Below, one piece after another: positions 16,913 to 25,020 of a DNA stretch of 40,466 nucleotides; within the stretch, counting starts at the first letter, position 1, and the number at the start of each line of letters is the position of its first letter. Source of the stretch: a virus; IMG/VR virus record IMGVR_UViG_3300037042_000214, positions 1 to 40,466 of that record. The stretch is one strand, 5' to 3'. The translations under genes and the position numbers were made by a program. Below the pieces are notes generated by a model. The model worked only from the letters and a program-made list of their open reading frames with translations. It was not told the DNA's origin and searched no databases.

Positions 16913-18414
16913 GTTCCGCTCCCCTGTCCTGATCTGTACGCGCCAAGACCCGCAAGGCCAAGGCCCGCTATTTGAGATGCTGCACTAGGCGCGGGAGTAT
17001 ATACAGACTGGTTCATAGATACCGGTACACCCCGAAGGATGTTGTTATACCAGTTAATCATATTCTGCTCGTAGTCGCGCTGAGCGGAAAAGTCAGCGTA
17101 CGACTGATCTAGCTCCTGCTGTTGCAGGGCTTGCTGTTCTTTGCCTACTCCGCCTAGCGCCTGAGCGCGGTCGAACGCAAGTTTCTGCTCGGCTTCGCCC
17201 ATCGCACCCAACTGCTGCCCTTGAGTCCCGAGCTGCTGCATCGCCTGTAGTCCCGATGTCGCACCAAACTGCCGAGACGCTTCAGACGCTTTCTGGGCTT
17301 CCAAATTCGCTTGCTGGTTGAGCTGCTGTGACTGCATAGTGTTAGCCATGTTCTGCAGTTCCATCTGCTGCCGCATCTGGGCGTTGGCCTGCTCTGTCGT
17401 GAGCCCCGCTTGCTGGTTAGCCAAGTTCGCTTGCTGTTGCAGCTGTGCGGCCTGCTGACGTATCTGGTTGGCCTGCTGTTGGTTGCCCTGCTGTGCCGCG
17501 AGGTCCGCCTGCTGGTTAAGCTGTTGGGCCTGCATACCAAACTCGGCACCGCGGATCGTTGCTTGCTGCTGGTACTGTTGGTTGCCCTGCGACGCCTGTA
17601 GTTCTGCGGCGCGTTGGGCTTGCAGCGCTTGCACGCCCTGTTCATACGCACCCTGCATACCTTTGGACTGGATACCACCAAGTTGTGTAGTAAGTGCCCG
17701 CTGGGCTTCAGCAGCTTCCACTGCCTGACGAGAACCCCCAAACGCCCCAGCACGGGCAGCTTGCGCCCCGCGCATCTGAGACCCGATCTGGTAGTCCCGC
17801 ACCGCAGCGGCTTTTTCTGTGTCCGTAACAAGCTGCTGATACGGCGACATGAACGACTGTATAGTACCTATATCACGAGCCGATAGCTGGTTGCCTACAC
17901 GCTCGACGGAAAGCTGCCCGGGCGCGCTCACCTGTTGGGCAGCTATATCTCGATACGGAGTGATCTGAGCGCCTTGAACCCGTTCGTACGGCCCCATCTG
18001 GGACGCATTACCATATGCGGCTTGAACCCGCTCTTCTTGGAACTTAGTAGGGTCGTAGCTGTACTGGCCTAGACGGTTCGCCACATCCATACCGATCTGC
18101 TGCCCGGTCTGGAGCCCTTGGGGCGTTCCGCCAAGCGCGATCTGACTTGTCATGTCATGTGCGGCGGTCTGTGTGGGGGAGAACCCAGCAACGCGCTGGC
18201 CACCATAGGTTTGATGTGGCGTTAACGACGCGGCTTGGCCGCGGTTCATAATGTCTTCGAAATACGGCTTCGCGTACTCCGGCAGGCTAGAAGTATACTG
18301 GGTAGACGTTGTAGTCCCACCACCGCCGCCCTCAAGGGTCATGCGACGACCGAGTTTCTTAAACGCCTGCTCTGGCAGGTCCGCAAAATCTTGGTATTTA
18401 CCCCAACGGCTCAT
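16909..18414 (-). CDS. Gln/Ala-rich coiled-coil virion protein, 501 aa, N-terminal paralogue of the 244-aa gene
   Basis: Function unknown. The first 32 residues (MSRWGKYQDFADLPEQAFKK, then LGRRMTLEGGGGG) nearly equal those of the gene at 18815-19549. Residues about 40-200 hold an ordered-looking segment (SLPEYAKPYFEDIMNRGQAA, then GGQRVAGFSPTQ) seen in virion proteins of uncultured phages. Residues about 215-440 are a long Gln/Ala/Asn-rich region with repeated ANLANQQA / QQADLAAQQG units, probably a long coiled coil or fibrous rod. It ends with a Gly/Ala-rich hydrophobic stretch (SAASQIAGLGLAGLG). GGGAG precedes the ATG. It overlaps the next gene by ATGA and follows the acetyltransferase gene. 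Likely an internal or tail protein ejected with DNA. Confidence 0.7.
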   Translation of the reverse strand: MSRWGKYQDFADLPEQAFKKLGRRMTLEGGGGGTTTSTQYTSSLPEYAKPYFEDIMNRGQAASLTPHQTYGGQRVAGFSPTQTAAHDMTSQIALGGTPQGLQTGQQIGMDVANRLGQYSYDPTKFQEERVQAAYGNASQMGPYERVQGAQITPYRDIAAQQVSAPGQLSVERVGNQLSARDIGTIQSFMSPYQQLVTDTEKAAAVRDYQIGSQMRGAQAARAGAFGGSRQAVEAAEAQRALTTQLGGIQSKGMQGAYEQGVQALQAQRAAELQASQGNQQYQQQATIRGAEFGMQAQQLNQQADLAAQQGNQQQANQIRQQAAQLQQQANLANQQAGLTTEQANAQMRQQMELQNMANTMQSQQLNQQANLEAQKASEASRQFGATSGLQAMQQLGTQGQQLGAMGEAEQKLAFDRAQALGGVGKEQQALQQQELDQSYADFSAQRDYEQNMINWYNNILRGVPVSMNQSVYTPAPSAASQIAGLGLAGLGAYRSGQGSGT

Positions 18415-18818
18415 AGCTTAACTCCCACTATCCGATACTTCTCTTCAAACCCGAACCTACGCCACAGACGGGCTATCGACTCACGTGCGGCACCCTCAAT
18501 ATGAGTGGCACCGTAGATCTTGCAGATTTCCTTTAAGTTCATAAAGGTATCCGGGTTTGCAACTAGGTTAGCACCGACCGCTACAACAAACGCTACACGG
18601 CTCGTGGGGCGGTTAAAAAACTGTATAGCCGCAGCACCAATAATAGCATCGTTTTCCTCTGCCACAATAAGCACCCACTGCCCGGTAGTGAGATAGACGC
18701 GCACATGTTCTAACTCGTAATCACCCTTAGCGAACTCGAGTGCGCTACCGATCCACGGAGCTACGGCGTCCCACATCTGCGGGACGTACTCCATTTGGAC
18801 TACTTTGAGGGCGATCAT
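18411..18818 (-). CDS. GNAT-like acetyltransferase fold protein, 135 aa
   Basis: The length and layout fit a phage GNAT protein: N-terminal strand and helix (IALKVVQMEYVPQMWDAVAP), a central WVLIVAEENDAIIGAAAIQF strand pair (the usual beta-4 region), and a C-terminal WRRFGFEEKYRIVGVKL ending typical of the fold. The acetyl-CoA loop (R/Q-x-x-G-x-G/A) is not clear, so catalysis is uncertain. Proteins with this fold are common in the virion modules of T7-like and marine phages, where some are structural. The ATG overlaps the upstream stop (ATGA) and the gene lies between two genes sharing one head sequence. Fold call moderately sure; substrate unknown. Confidence 0.7.
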   Translation of the reverse strand: MIALKVVQMEYVPQMWDAVAPWIGSALEFAKGDYELEHVRVYLTTGQWVLIVAEENDAIIGAAAIQFFNRPTSRVAFVVAVGANLVANPDTFMNLKEICKIYGATHIEGAARESIARLWRRFGFEEKYRIVGVKL

Positions 18819-19549
18819 GACGACGATGAAGTGGCCGTGTAGGCCGCCAGCCGCCTCTCTAGGTCGGCAATCTTGTCTTGGAAGGTTTTACTCTGCTTCA
18901 CCCAATACTCGTTTTGTGCAACATTGGGCGAATTTACGCGTTCGGCGGGCGTGTACCCTTGGTGCCCCGTGCCGTAGCTCTGGTTGTACGCGTCTACCTG
19001 AGTGTTGTATGCGCCGACGTCGTTGTGGTACTGCCGTTGCTGCCCCATGTAATCCCCCATTTGACGTCCGTACTGCCGCGTGTCTGTGGCAACTCTATTA
19101 TACGCGGGCATGGCGTCTCGAAGTTGCTGGTACGGAGACGGGTGTAGAGGCTGGTACTCAGACGGGTGTAGAGTCTGGTACTGAGGCTGATACTGAGGCT
19201 GATACTGAGGCTGATACTGAGGCTGAGGCTGCGGCTGATACTGAGGCTGATACTGAGGCTGCGGCTGATACTGAGGCTGTTGCTGCTGCTGGGGCCGGTA
19301 AGCGAAACCCGTACTGGTGCGCGAGGCGTAGGGGTTCATACCGCTCTGGTACCCCGGAGTGTACGCTGTGGGGGTAGTAGGTGCAGTGGGGGTAGTGGGG
19401 CGCACCCCCCCAAACGCGGGGGCATAAGGTAAAGGCGCAGGGGTACCGCCACCGCCGCCGCCACCCTCAAGGGTCATACTACGACCTAGTTTCTTGAACG
19501 CCCGCTCTGGCAGGTCCGCAAAATCTTGGTATTTACCCCAACGGCTCAT
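18815..19549 (-). CDS. Gln/Tyr-repeat virion protein, 244 aa, short paralogue of the 501-aa protein
   Basis: Function unknown. It opens with the MSRWGKYQDFADLPERAFKK head and poly-Gly linker shared with the 501-aa protein two genes downstream. The middle (about 85-145) is a YQPQ repeat, a flexible and possibly sticky segment. The C-terminus (KQSKTFQDKIADLERRLAAY) is a short coiled coil that could make it oligomeric. A GGGAGG ribosome site lies just inside the preceding gene. It could be a partner of the 501-aa protein, sharing a docking head but with a different shaft. That is inference from the shared head. Confidence 0.65.
   Translation of the reverse strand: MSRWGKYQDFADLPERAFKKLGRSMTLEGGGGGGGTPAPLPYAPAFGGVRPTTPTAPTTPTAYTPGYQSGMNPYASRTSTGFAYRPQQQQQPQYQPQPQYQPQYQPQPQPQYQPQYQPQYQPQYQTLHPSEYQPLHPSPYQQLRDAMPAYNRVATDTRQYGRQMGDYMGQQRQYHNDVGAYNTQVDAYNQSYGTGHQGYTPAERVNSPNVAQNEYWVKQSKTFQDKIADLERRLAAYTATSSSS
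19175..19291 (-). repeat. Short tandem repeats coding for (YQPQ)n
   Basis: A 12-bp unit (CTGATACTGAGG on the plus strand) with a 6-bp subunit (CTGAGG/CTGCGG) is repeated about ten times and codes for Tyr-Gln-Pro-Gln. The unit keeps the frame, so copy number can change freely. Confidence 0.88.
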
Positions 19550-19550
19550 A

Positions 19551-21077
19551 TCAGCCTCCCTTACGATTACGTTTCGCTGCGTCTAGTATGGCGTAAAACT
19601 GCTTCGCCCCGCCAGCTTTCTTGACCTGCTTCTTAGGAATATAGGCTTCTCCGTTGGATACGCGGGCTACCTCTGCGCCGTCAATAGAGGCGGGTATAGA
19701 GTCACTAGTACCCGTACCTTTCCCACGAATTGCCTTTGCCCCTACTTTGCGCTTGAGCGCCATCAGCCCTTGCTCAGTGTTCCCTCTGCCAACTGCGTCA
19801 ACCGCGTACTTAGGCACAACGAATCCGCCGGACTCCAGTGGGAAAGATTTGGAATTAGGCACCTTACCACCAGTAGCAGCGTTCCACGCACCGGGCCAGT
19901 CGTTACGGCCCACGGCAGCGTAGTTGCCCATGATCTTGCCCTTCAGCCGCGCGTATTCCGCTGCGCTCTTGGCTTCAGACTCTTTGGCTTCGCCCTCCCG
20001 CTCGGCTATCTCAGCCGCGCCCGCCTGCATCCCGTAGCCCATAATCGCCGCGGGGGCACCGTACTTCATACCGCCGGTCTGCATCAACGTGTCCAGCCCG
20101 CCCGTTTTGGTCGCAACCTTCTCGAACCCTTTGCCTACGTTGCTCATTCTGTCGCCAAATGAGCTCATGGAGCGATCTAAAAGGCCGGGTTGAGCGGCAG
20201 GGGTGGAAGCGAGGGTAGGGGCTGGACTAAGTTTAAGGGTAGGGTCGGCAGGGGTAGAAGCGAGGGTAGGGGCGGCGGGAACGGGAGCAGCGGCACTGGT
20301 AGGAGCCGCGTTGAGCGTACGATCTAATTTAAGGCCGAGGGTAGTGTCGGCGGGAACGGCGGGGGCAACGGCAGGGGTAGGTGACATGTATGTTGGAGTC
20401 CCGCCTGCCATAGACGCTTGCAAACTTTGCGTGGCTTCCCCAGTGCCGTACATCGCTGGGTTTCCTACAAGCGCTTGGTTCTGGGCCAACATAGATCGGG
20501 CTTGTTCACCCGGCAGCATAGACGGTGCTCCACCCAGCGCCGCGTTTTGCGCTGCCATATCAGTCATCTGCGGGCCAATCGCAGCAACACTAGGATCAAC
20601 CGGAGGCACCGCCCCAGCGCCCATCTCCGCCACACCGCCCATCATCCCTGCCATACCGCCGGTCATAAGTCCTGTACCTAACGCCTGCATCGGATCCCCG
20701 GTCTGCGCGTATTTAACCGCGCCGGAAGCCAAACCAGAAGTAAGCGCAGGGCTGCCTGCAAGCGTGGTCATAATCCCACTACCCAACCCCCCAGCAGCAG
20801 CACCACCCAACCCACCAGCAGCCCCCGCGGCAGCCGGAGCAGCCAGACCGCCCGTAAGGGCCACAGCCGCTATACCAGCGATAGTGGGCAGCAGATCCTC
20901 GAGCCACCCTGCCTCAGGCAAGCCCGTCCGCGGGTTGTACGTCATGTTTTTGCCGGAGGCTTGCGCCAGCGCGTGCAGCCCAGCTACCTCCCGCGGAGTG
21001 ACATGTATCAGCATAGAGTCGTTACCGCGACCCCTACCAGCGAGCTCCCGGGCTTGGAGTGTGTCTAATCCGTTCAT
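19551..21077 (-). CDS. Gly/Ala-rich membrane-active virion protein, 508 aa
   Basis: Function not established. The N-terminus (GLDTLQARELAGRGRGNDSM, then LIHVTPREVAGLHALA and MTYNPRTGLPEAGWLEDLLP) matches a conserved virion protein of uncultured phages as I recall it. From about 62 to 165 it is hydrophobic and rich in Gly and Ala (IAGIAAVALTGGLAAPAAAG), a likely membrane-inserting region. A Pro/Ala/Thr linker (about 225-300) follows. The C-terminal domain (GTSDSIPASIDGAEVARVSN, then GEAYIPKKQV) is a motif that recurs in phage internal proteins. Its position among putative ejection proteins suggests it could help form a channel through the envelope. Start ATG with AAGGTGA upstream. Confidence 0.65.
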   Translation of the reverse strand: MNGLDTLQARELAGRGRGNDSMLIHVTPREVAGLHALAQASGKNMTYNPRTGLPEAGWLEDLLPTIAGIAAVALTGGLAAPAAAGAAGGLGGAAAGGLGSGIMTTLAGSPALTSGLASGAVKYAQTGDPMQALGTGLMTGGMAGMMGGVAEMGAGAVPPVDPSVAAIGPQMTDMAAQNAALGGAPSMLPGEQARSMLAQNQALVGNPAMYGTGEATQSLQASMAGGTPTYMSPTPAVAPAVPADTTLGLKLDRTLNAAPTSAAAPVPAAPTLASTPADPTLKLSPAPTLASTPAAQPGLLDRSMSSFGDRMSNVGKGFEKVATKTGGLDTLMQTGGMKYGAPAAIMGYGMQAGAAEIAEREGEAKESEAKSAAEYARLKGKIMGNYAAVGRNDWPGAWNAATGGKVPNSKSFPLESGGFVVPKYAVDAVGRGNTEQGLMALKRKVGAKAIRGKGTGTSDSIPASIDGAEVARVSNGEAYIPKKQVKKAGGAKQFYAILDAAKRNRKGG

Positions 21078-21086
21078 AATGTCACC

Positions 21087-21713
21087 TTAAGGAGGAGGGG
21101 GTGTCGGCCTAGGGTCGGGTATAGGCGCGATGAAGTTTACCGAAATAACGGACGAAGCGATACCCGGGTGTGGGGCCGCGGCGGGGGAGGCGTTAAGTAT
21201 TACGTTAGTGTTTGTAACGGACACGACAATTTCCATGTACTCGTTCACGTCCATGTCGATGTCGAATTCCCAAGTAACCGCGATACTCGACCCGGAACCA
21301 GACAGCGTGTAATCTCTGGATGAGAATCCTATATCTGTGCCGCTACGGCGCAGCCACACGAATATGTTCTTCGTACTGGCGTTCGTGCTCGTGAACTGCC
21401 CTGAGTACTGGAAGTTGTACACCCCCGCAATCCGGGCGTTAATCCGAGACGTATTAGATAAATCGACGCTGTTCGTCAGGTATGTGGCGTTGTATGCCAC
21501 AGGATACGCGGTGTCAGCAGCGGCAAACGTTTGATCCGCGGTGTTAAAAAACAGCCCGTAAGGGCAATCAATATACTGGCCGCCAATGGGGCCTAGGATC
21601 GAGCGGAATAGGGAGTCTAGTTTGCTGAAGTACAGCGTCAGGATGCTGACGAACCCCGACACCACCGGGGGCGGTATGCTAGGGGCTCTGGAGGGGATGA
21701 GGCTATTTCTCAT
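21087..21713 (-). CDS. Probable jelly-roll tail or fibre protein, 208 aa
   Basis: The ATG overlaps the stop of the preceding tail protein (ATGA). The N-terminus has a hydrophobic helix (VVSGFVSILTLYFSKLDSLF). From about 55 the sequence is beta-rich, with a pattern of C1q/TNF-like or phage jelly-roll domains: AGVYNFQYSGQFTSTNASTK, then IFVWLRRSGTDIGFS and EYMEIVVSVTNTNV. Such domains often form trimers at fibre tips or tail needles. The protein ends in a proline-rich tail (PDPRPTPPPP). By position next to the P22-gp10-like gene it may belong to the tail tip. Family inferred from the strand pattern only. Confidence 0.6.
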   Translation of the reverse strand: MRNSLIPSRAPSIPPPVVSGFVSILTLYFSKLDSLFRSILGPIGGQYIDCPYGLFFNTADQTFAAADTAYPVAYNATYLTNSVDLSNTSRINARIAGVYNFQYSGQFTSTNASTKNIFVWLRRSGTDIGFSSRDYTLSGSGSSIAVTWEFDIDMDVNEYMEIVVSVTNTNVILNASPAAAPHPGIASSVISVNFIAPIPDPRPTPPPP

Positions 21714-23575
21714 TTGCGCCCGTCAAGGCGAACATCAAACCGAGGAACGCCCAATCGCCATGTAACGCCCGCCGCATCAGACGCCACCCGGAACTCTAAC
21801 TGACGGCCACGCACGCGTACGAACACTTCGTTGGTGTACTGCTCAACGGGAACAGTGGAACTGCGCGTGACCGCACCGCCTGCTGAGTCGTATGTGGAAC
21901 CGGGGAACCGTCGCGCCTTGAACGTCATAGTCACGGTGGGGGTGGATGCTGTGGAGCCGTCGAACGTAATATCTGGTACGACCCGGTTGATGAGCCCGAA
22001 CTTGTCCCCCGTATCCAACGAAAAGTCAGACGAGTCGAGGTAGGACGCGATGGCCGTGACCGGATAGGTCGTAGCGTCATCAACGCCGTAGTCCTGTATG
22101 TACAAGTACCCTTTCTGCGTCGATGTGCTATACACCCCCGCCATCGGGTTAGACTTAAGCGGGGAGTCCATCCACACCGTGCGACCCATAGAGCCTATTA
22201 CCCATGTGTTTTCCACATAGTTGAACACGACGTAGCGGTCGTTGACGAGCGAGCTCCCGGACGGATAGTGCCACCAGATCTCGTTGAACTTCTCACTCTG
22301 CCCGCATGTAACCTGCCATGCTTGGTCCATATTCAGGCTGTCGAACACGTAGGACTGAACAGCGCATGGGACGGGCTGCACATTACCGCCGTACGTATAG
22401 AATTTATCACGCCCCATCCAGAACGCCGTGTTGTTGACGACGATAGCCGCGTTGGGGCCCATGATGGATAGGTTGTCCGCGAGGGTATTAAACCCGAAAA
22501 CGTACGGCGGCCCGAGGTACTGCATGGAGAACAACGCCGCGTCCGACCAGATCAGAATCTCTTGCCGTGACTGCTTGGCGCACACGAGGTACGACCCGAC
22601 GCTCATCAACTGGCTACCCGCTTGCGTAGTCGCCTTCGGCTCCCATTCCAGATAATCTTCCTGATCGCTCCACCGTACCAACATCGGGCTCGCGGTCGTA
22701 GATCCGTAGTCATTAGAGCCTAGAGTGATAACAAAGCGCGACTGGTCAGAGACGAGGATGTAGTTCTGGTATAACGGCACGTGGTTCGCGCCGGGAAGTG
22801 ACGAAATGAGGCTGCCCCGAACAAGTAGAGAAGCGGTACTGGTGTATTCCCAGTAGTACAGACCACCGCCACGGGGGCCAAACACTACCGCGCTACCGTA
22901 GGTAGCTACGTTCCACAAGCGCAACTGATACCCGACACCTACAGTGGTGCCAGAACCCCATGTGTCGCGCCCGTAAGTGCCCGCACCCCAGCCCGTACCG
23001 AGGGTGTAGATCGCGTTGCCAGTCAATACTTGGTATGCTGCAGAGACAGCCGCACCGCCCGCACCCGTATCCGACCCGTTAGCCGTGGCCGTGGCCGTGA
23101 ACGTATATGTACTACCAGAAACGTAGGCGACCTGATACTCTTGATTCAGCACCGCGGCGGTGATGTTTCCACCGAGGGATACCGCCCCAGAGAACGTAAC
23201 GAAGTCCCCCGTCTGGACTGTATGTCCTGCGTCTGTAACCGTAATGACCGCGGAGCCAGAAATAGCTGCGAACGGATTGGCAAGAACGTTAGTCTCGTCT
23301 AACGGAGTGATGTCGTTGTAGGCTGCGCCCGACTCCATGTAGAACTTAAGGTTGGTCCCCAGCGCGGTTAGTGTAGCGCCGCAGGAGCACTGGAACGCCA
23401 GAGCGGTACGCGCTACGCCCCAAAACTCCAAGGGGGAGTAGTATGCCCACCCGCCTATCTTTTCCGGTGTTCCGTACTGGAACCGCACCTTATCGCAGTC
23501 GAACCAGCTACCTTCGGTACTGTAGTCAGTACCTTCTTTGTTAATTCCCGGCTTGCACTGGACCTTCTGGAGCAT
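21710..23575 (-). CDS. Tail accessory / packaged-DNA stabilisation protein (P22 gp10-like), 621 aa
   Basis: The N-terminus (KPGINKEGTDYSTEGSWFDC, then DKVRFQYGTPEKIGGW) is typical of the P22 gp10-type tail accessory proteins that close the head after DNA packaging and form the tail hub. Residues about 100-190 contain a repeat-like beta insertion (DAGHTVQTGDFVTFSGA, then YTFTATATAN) of the kind labelled FCCH in some databases. The remainder is Trp/Tyr-rich beta-propeller-like sequence (MLVRWSDQEDYLEWEPK). GAGGTGATAC precedes the ATG. It follows the holin gene by 9 nt and overlaps the next gene by ATGA. The assignment supports a short-tailed virion. Confident about the family, less so about exact placement in the tail. 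Confidence 0.75.
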   Translation of the reverse strand: MLQKVQCKPGINKEGTDYSTEGSWFDCDKVRFQYGTPEKIGGWAYYSPLEFWGVARTALAFQCSCGATLTALGTNLKFYMESGAAYNDITPLDETNVLANPFAAISGSAVITVTDAGHTVQTGDFVTFSGAVSLGGNITAAVLNQEYQVAYVSGSTYTFTATATANGSDTGAGGAAVSAAYQVLTGNAIYTLGTGWGAGTYGRDTWGSGTTVGVGYQLRLWNVATYGSAVVFGPRGGGLYYWEYTSTASLLVRGSLISSLPGANHVPLYQNYILVSDQSRFVITLGSNDYGSTTASPMLVRWSDQEDYLEWEPKATTQAGSQLMSVGSYLVCAKQSRQEILIWSDAALFSMQYLGPPYVFGFNTLADNLSIMGPNAAIVVNNTAFWMGRDKFYTYGGNVQPVPCAVQSYVFDSLNMDQAWQVTCGQSEKFNEIWWHYPSGSSLVNDRYVVFNYVENTWVIGSMGRTVWMDSPLKSNPMAGVYSTSTQKGYLYIQDYGVDDATTYPVTAIASYLDSSDFSLDTGDKFGLINRVVPDITFDGSTASTPTVTMTFKARRFPGSTYDSAGGAVTRSSTVPVEQYTNEVFVRVRGRQLEFRVASDAAGVTWRLGVPRFDVRLDGRK

Positions 23576-23584
23576 GTATCACCT

Positions 23585-23995
23585 CTACGCTTTGCCCTTG
23601 ATACGCTCAAAAGTGCGCAGTCCACCGAGCCCTAGCATCCCGGTCAATAGTACCATCAGCGTCTCGTTGTCGATAGGTGGGAGCGGCGGGACAGAACCAC
23701 CCATGACGGTAGCGACCCAAGGCACGAGCGGTTGGAGAAGGAACTGGTAGACGAGGCCAAAGACGCAGGCCCACCCTGTAGCGGGCCGCCATCCTCCCCT
23801 GAACATATCCGTACCGGCCTCAGCCTTGTTGATCTCCATCTGACCCAACGCCATCTTGGTCTCTGCGTCAAGCACGGCCAGCTCGCCCTGTTGGGCCAGC
23901 TCAAGGAGTTTCAGTTTCGCATCGGCTTGCGCTGTCGGGTCTGGCAGGATTTTATCGAGTACGGTGCTGACTAACGGAATAATTGCTTGCCACAT
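23585..23995 (-). CDS. Holin, three-transmembrane type, 136 aa
   Basis: The chosen start (MWQAIIPLVS) is the ATG at 23995, preceded by GGGAG and lying 1 nt after the endolysin stop; a longer in-frame version would run back into the endolysin gene. Residues about 20-60 are an amphipathic charged helix (ADAKLKLLELAQQGELAV). FRGGWRPATGWACVFGLVYQ (about 65-84) is the signature of the GTA_holin_3TM family. Hydrophobic segments lie at about 72-90 and 110-128, with a shorter one near the N-terminus. The protein would open the inner membrane to let the endolysin reach the cell wall. Context and motif agree. Confidence 0.85.
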   Translation of the reverse strand: MWQAIIPLVSTVLDKILPDPTAQADAKLKLLELAQQGELAVLDAETKMALGQMEINKAEAGTDMFRGGWRPATGWACVFGLVYQFLLQPLVPWVATVMGGSVPPLPPIDNETLMVLLTGMLGLGGLRTFERIKGKA

Positions 23996-23996
23996 G

Positions 23997-24350
23997 CTAT
24001 TTCTCCCAACGGGCTTGCTTGCCCCTAACGTCCACGTGGTTCCACGACCTATAAAGCCCAAGGCCGTACTTGCCGGGGTACTTGCCAACGAGATACTGAT
24101 GCACTTTAGCCGGGCTCACACCAGACACCACGATGTCAGCAGCAATGCCCTGCAGGTGCTTGGAGCCCTCTTCACCGCCCACGGCATTGTTGTGCGCAGG
24201 GCAACGGCAGCCCGAATTGATAGTGACCGGGACGTTGTACACCTCCCGCAGGTTCTCAAGGACTTCGATCAACTCCACATCAACGGTTGCAAACCCGCAG
24301 TTGCAGCCACAAGCAAATTCTTCGCGGTTGAAATGCTCAGAGATCTTCAT
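23997..24350 (-). CDS. Endolysin, M15-family D-Ala-D-Ala carboxypeptidase type, 117 aa
   Basis: A short zinc peptidase of the Peptidase_M15 group that cuts peptidoglycan cross-links. Metal ligands are visible: H65 and D72 in SKHLQGIAAD, and H105 in WNHVDVRG with D107 nearby. The N-terminus (ISEHFNREEFACGCNCG) is the usual opening of this group, with a Cys-rich patch. There is no signal peptide, so release depends on the holin that follows after 1 nt. The ATG overlaps the stop of the 52-aa gene (ATGA). Its length is normal for the single-domain form. High confidence in the family and in the lysis role. Confidence 0.9.
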   Translation of the reverse strand: MKISEHFNREEFACGCNCGFATVDVELIEVLENLREVYNVPVTINSGCRCPAHNNAVGGEEGSKHLQGIAADIVVSGVSPAKVHQYLVGKYPGKYGLGLYRSWNHVDVRGKQARWEK

Positions 24351-24505
24351 GCTTTACACACCAAATAACGACAACCACCGTAATCAACCGTGGTCGTCTT
24401 TTCGACAACAGGCGCTACAAATTCAATCCGCGGCACTTGCGCCGGGACGATGGTCACTATCACAGGCTGCCCCAGAAAATTGCTCAGGAATATCAGTATC
24501 GGCAT
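24347..24505 (-). CDS. Small hydrophobic-N-terminus protein coupled to the endolysin, 52 aa
   Basis: The ATG at 24505 follows GAGAGG with about 6 nt spacing, and the TGA overlaps the endolysin ATG (ATGA). It begins with a hydrophobic stretch (MPILIFLSNFLGQPVIVTIV) and ends with DYGGCRYLVCKA. It overlaps the end of the 85-aa frame by about 83 nt. The hydrophobic start in a lysis cassette suggests a membrane-linked helper or antiholin-like peptide, but no family was recognised. The ribosome site and tight coupling argue that it is real. Confidence 0.5.
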   Translation of the reverse strand: MPILIFLSNFLGQPVIVTIVPAQVPRIEFVAPVVEKTTTVDYGGCRYLVCKA

Positions 24506-24680
24506 CGGAGGCCTCTCGTTGGTTCATATCCGTGAAATCACGGCATTGGTCGTAGCGTTTGACTAAATTGAAGTGCGCGTGGTTGAATAGGCATATTTTA
24601 GAGGTGAACGCACCGCCGTTGGAATACTCCAGCATCGTATCCTCGTGCAAGCAGACCGAACATAACGTTCCCATGGTCAT
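24423..24680 (-). CDS. Small Cys/His-containing hypothetical protein, 85 aa
   Basis: The start is taken as the ATG at 24680, which overlaps the stop of the 26-aa membrane peptide (ATGA). Four cysteines and three histidines in the first 50 residues (GTLCSVCLHEDTMLEYSN, then KICLFNHAHFNLVKRYDQC) could form a zinc site. The acidic and polar C-terminus (NQREASDADTDIPEQFSGAA) is probably disordered, and its DNA is shared with the start of the 52-aa gene. No family recognised. It lies between a probable spanin-like gene and the endolysin. Gene status is moderately likely. Confidence 0.45.
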   Translation of the reverse strand: MTMGTLCSVCLHEDTMLEYSNGGAFTSKICLFNHAHFNLVKRYDQCRDFTDMNQREASDADTDIPEQFSGAACDSDHRPGASAAD

Positions 24681-24757
24681 CGCATCAGGAGCGACCAGAT
24701 GTAGCATACGGCTGCGGCTATGCCAGCAAGAGCGAGGATTTCGTCTACCTCACCCAT
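24677..24757 (-). CDS. 26-aa single-membrane-segment microprotein
   Basis: The frame MGEVDEILALAGIAAAVCYI (then WSLLMR) begins inside the last codons of the 79-aa gene (overlap ATGGGTGA) and its TGA overlaps the ATG of the next gene (ATGA). An acidic head, a hydrophobic helix of about 17 residues and a basic tip (MR) fit a tiny membrane protein. Both overlaps are of the coupled type. It is far below usual annotation size, so many pipelines would miss it. Confidence 0.45.
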   Translation of the reverse strand: MGEVDEILALAGIAAAVCYIWSLLMR

Positions 24758-24989
24758 GGCCCTTATCTACCTTATTGTCGATTTTATCGAACAGGCGCTG
24801 GAGCATCTCTTTCAGCTCTTTGACATCTGATCTGTAGTCATCTCTGGCCACATAGTCTTTGGGCAACTCCTCACGGAGTTTAGCGAGATCAGATTTCAAC
24901 TCCTGCACAGCTTCCCAGAGAGTCCTCAATAGATACCCGCCGACCAGCAGGATGGCGTTATAGACCCAGTCGAGTACCTGCATTTCCAT
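24750..24989 (-). CDS. Membrane-anchored coiled-coil protein (spanin-like), 79 aa
   Basis: One N-terminal membrane helix (about residues 8-26, VYNAILLVGGYLLRTLW) is followed by a charged coiled coil (about 28-75: LKSDLAKLREELPKDYVARD, then VKELKEMLQRLFDKID). This layout resembles inner-membrane spanins (Rz-like) and some phage holin-associated proteins. No lipobox partner is obvious; the 26-aa peptide that overlaps its end is a possible but unusual partner. AAGGAT lies upstream of the ATG. It sits directly ahead of the endolysin-holin genes. A lysis role is inferred from architecture and context. Confidence 0.6.
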   Translation of the reverse strand: MEMQVLDWVYNAILLVGGYLLRTLWEAVQELKSDLAKLREELPKDYVARDDYRSDVKELKEMLQRLFDKIDNKVDKGHG

Positions 24990-25020
24990 GATCTATCCTT
25001 AAATCAGCCGTTACCGAATA

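Larger units (their letters stand above)
18329..19550 (-). repeat. 87-bp repeat giving two genes the same N-terminus
   Basis: Copies at 18329-18415 and 19464-19550 match at 82 of 87 positions by my alignment, and the 46 bp nearest the start codons are identical. Each begins at the ATG and runs through the MSRWGKYQDFADLP head. The downstream parts of the two genes are unrelated, so only the head has been shared. The acetyltransferase gene lies between the copies. Confidence 0.9.

Noticed and set aside
23996-24088. Longer N-terminus for the holin
   Set aside because: The extra 31 residues overlap the endolysin gene, do not look like a holin, and the ATG at 23995 has its own GGGAG site.
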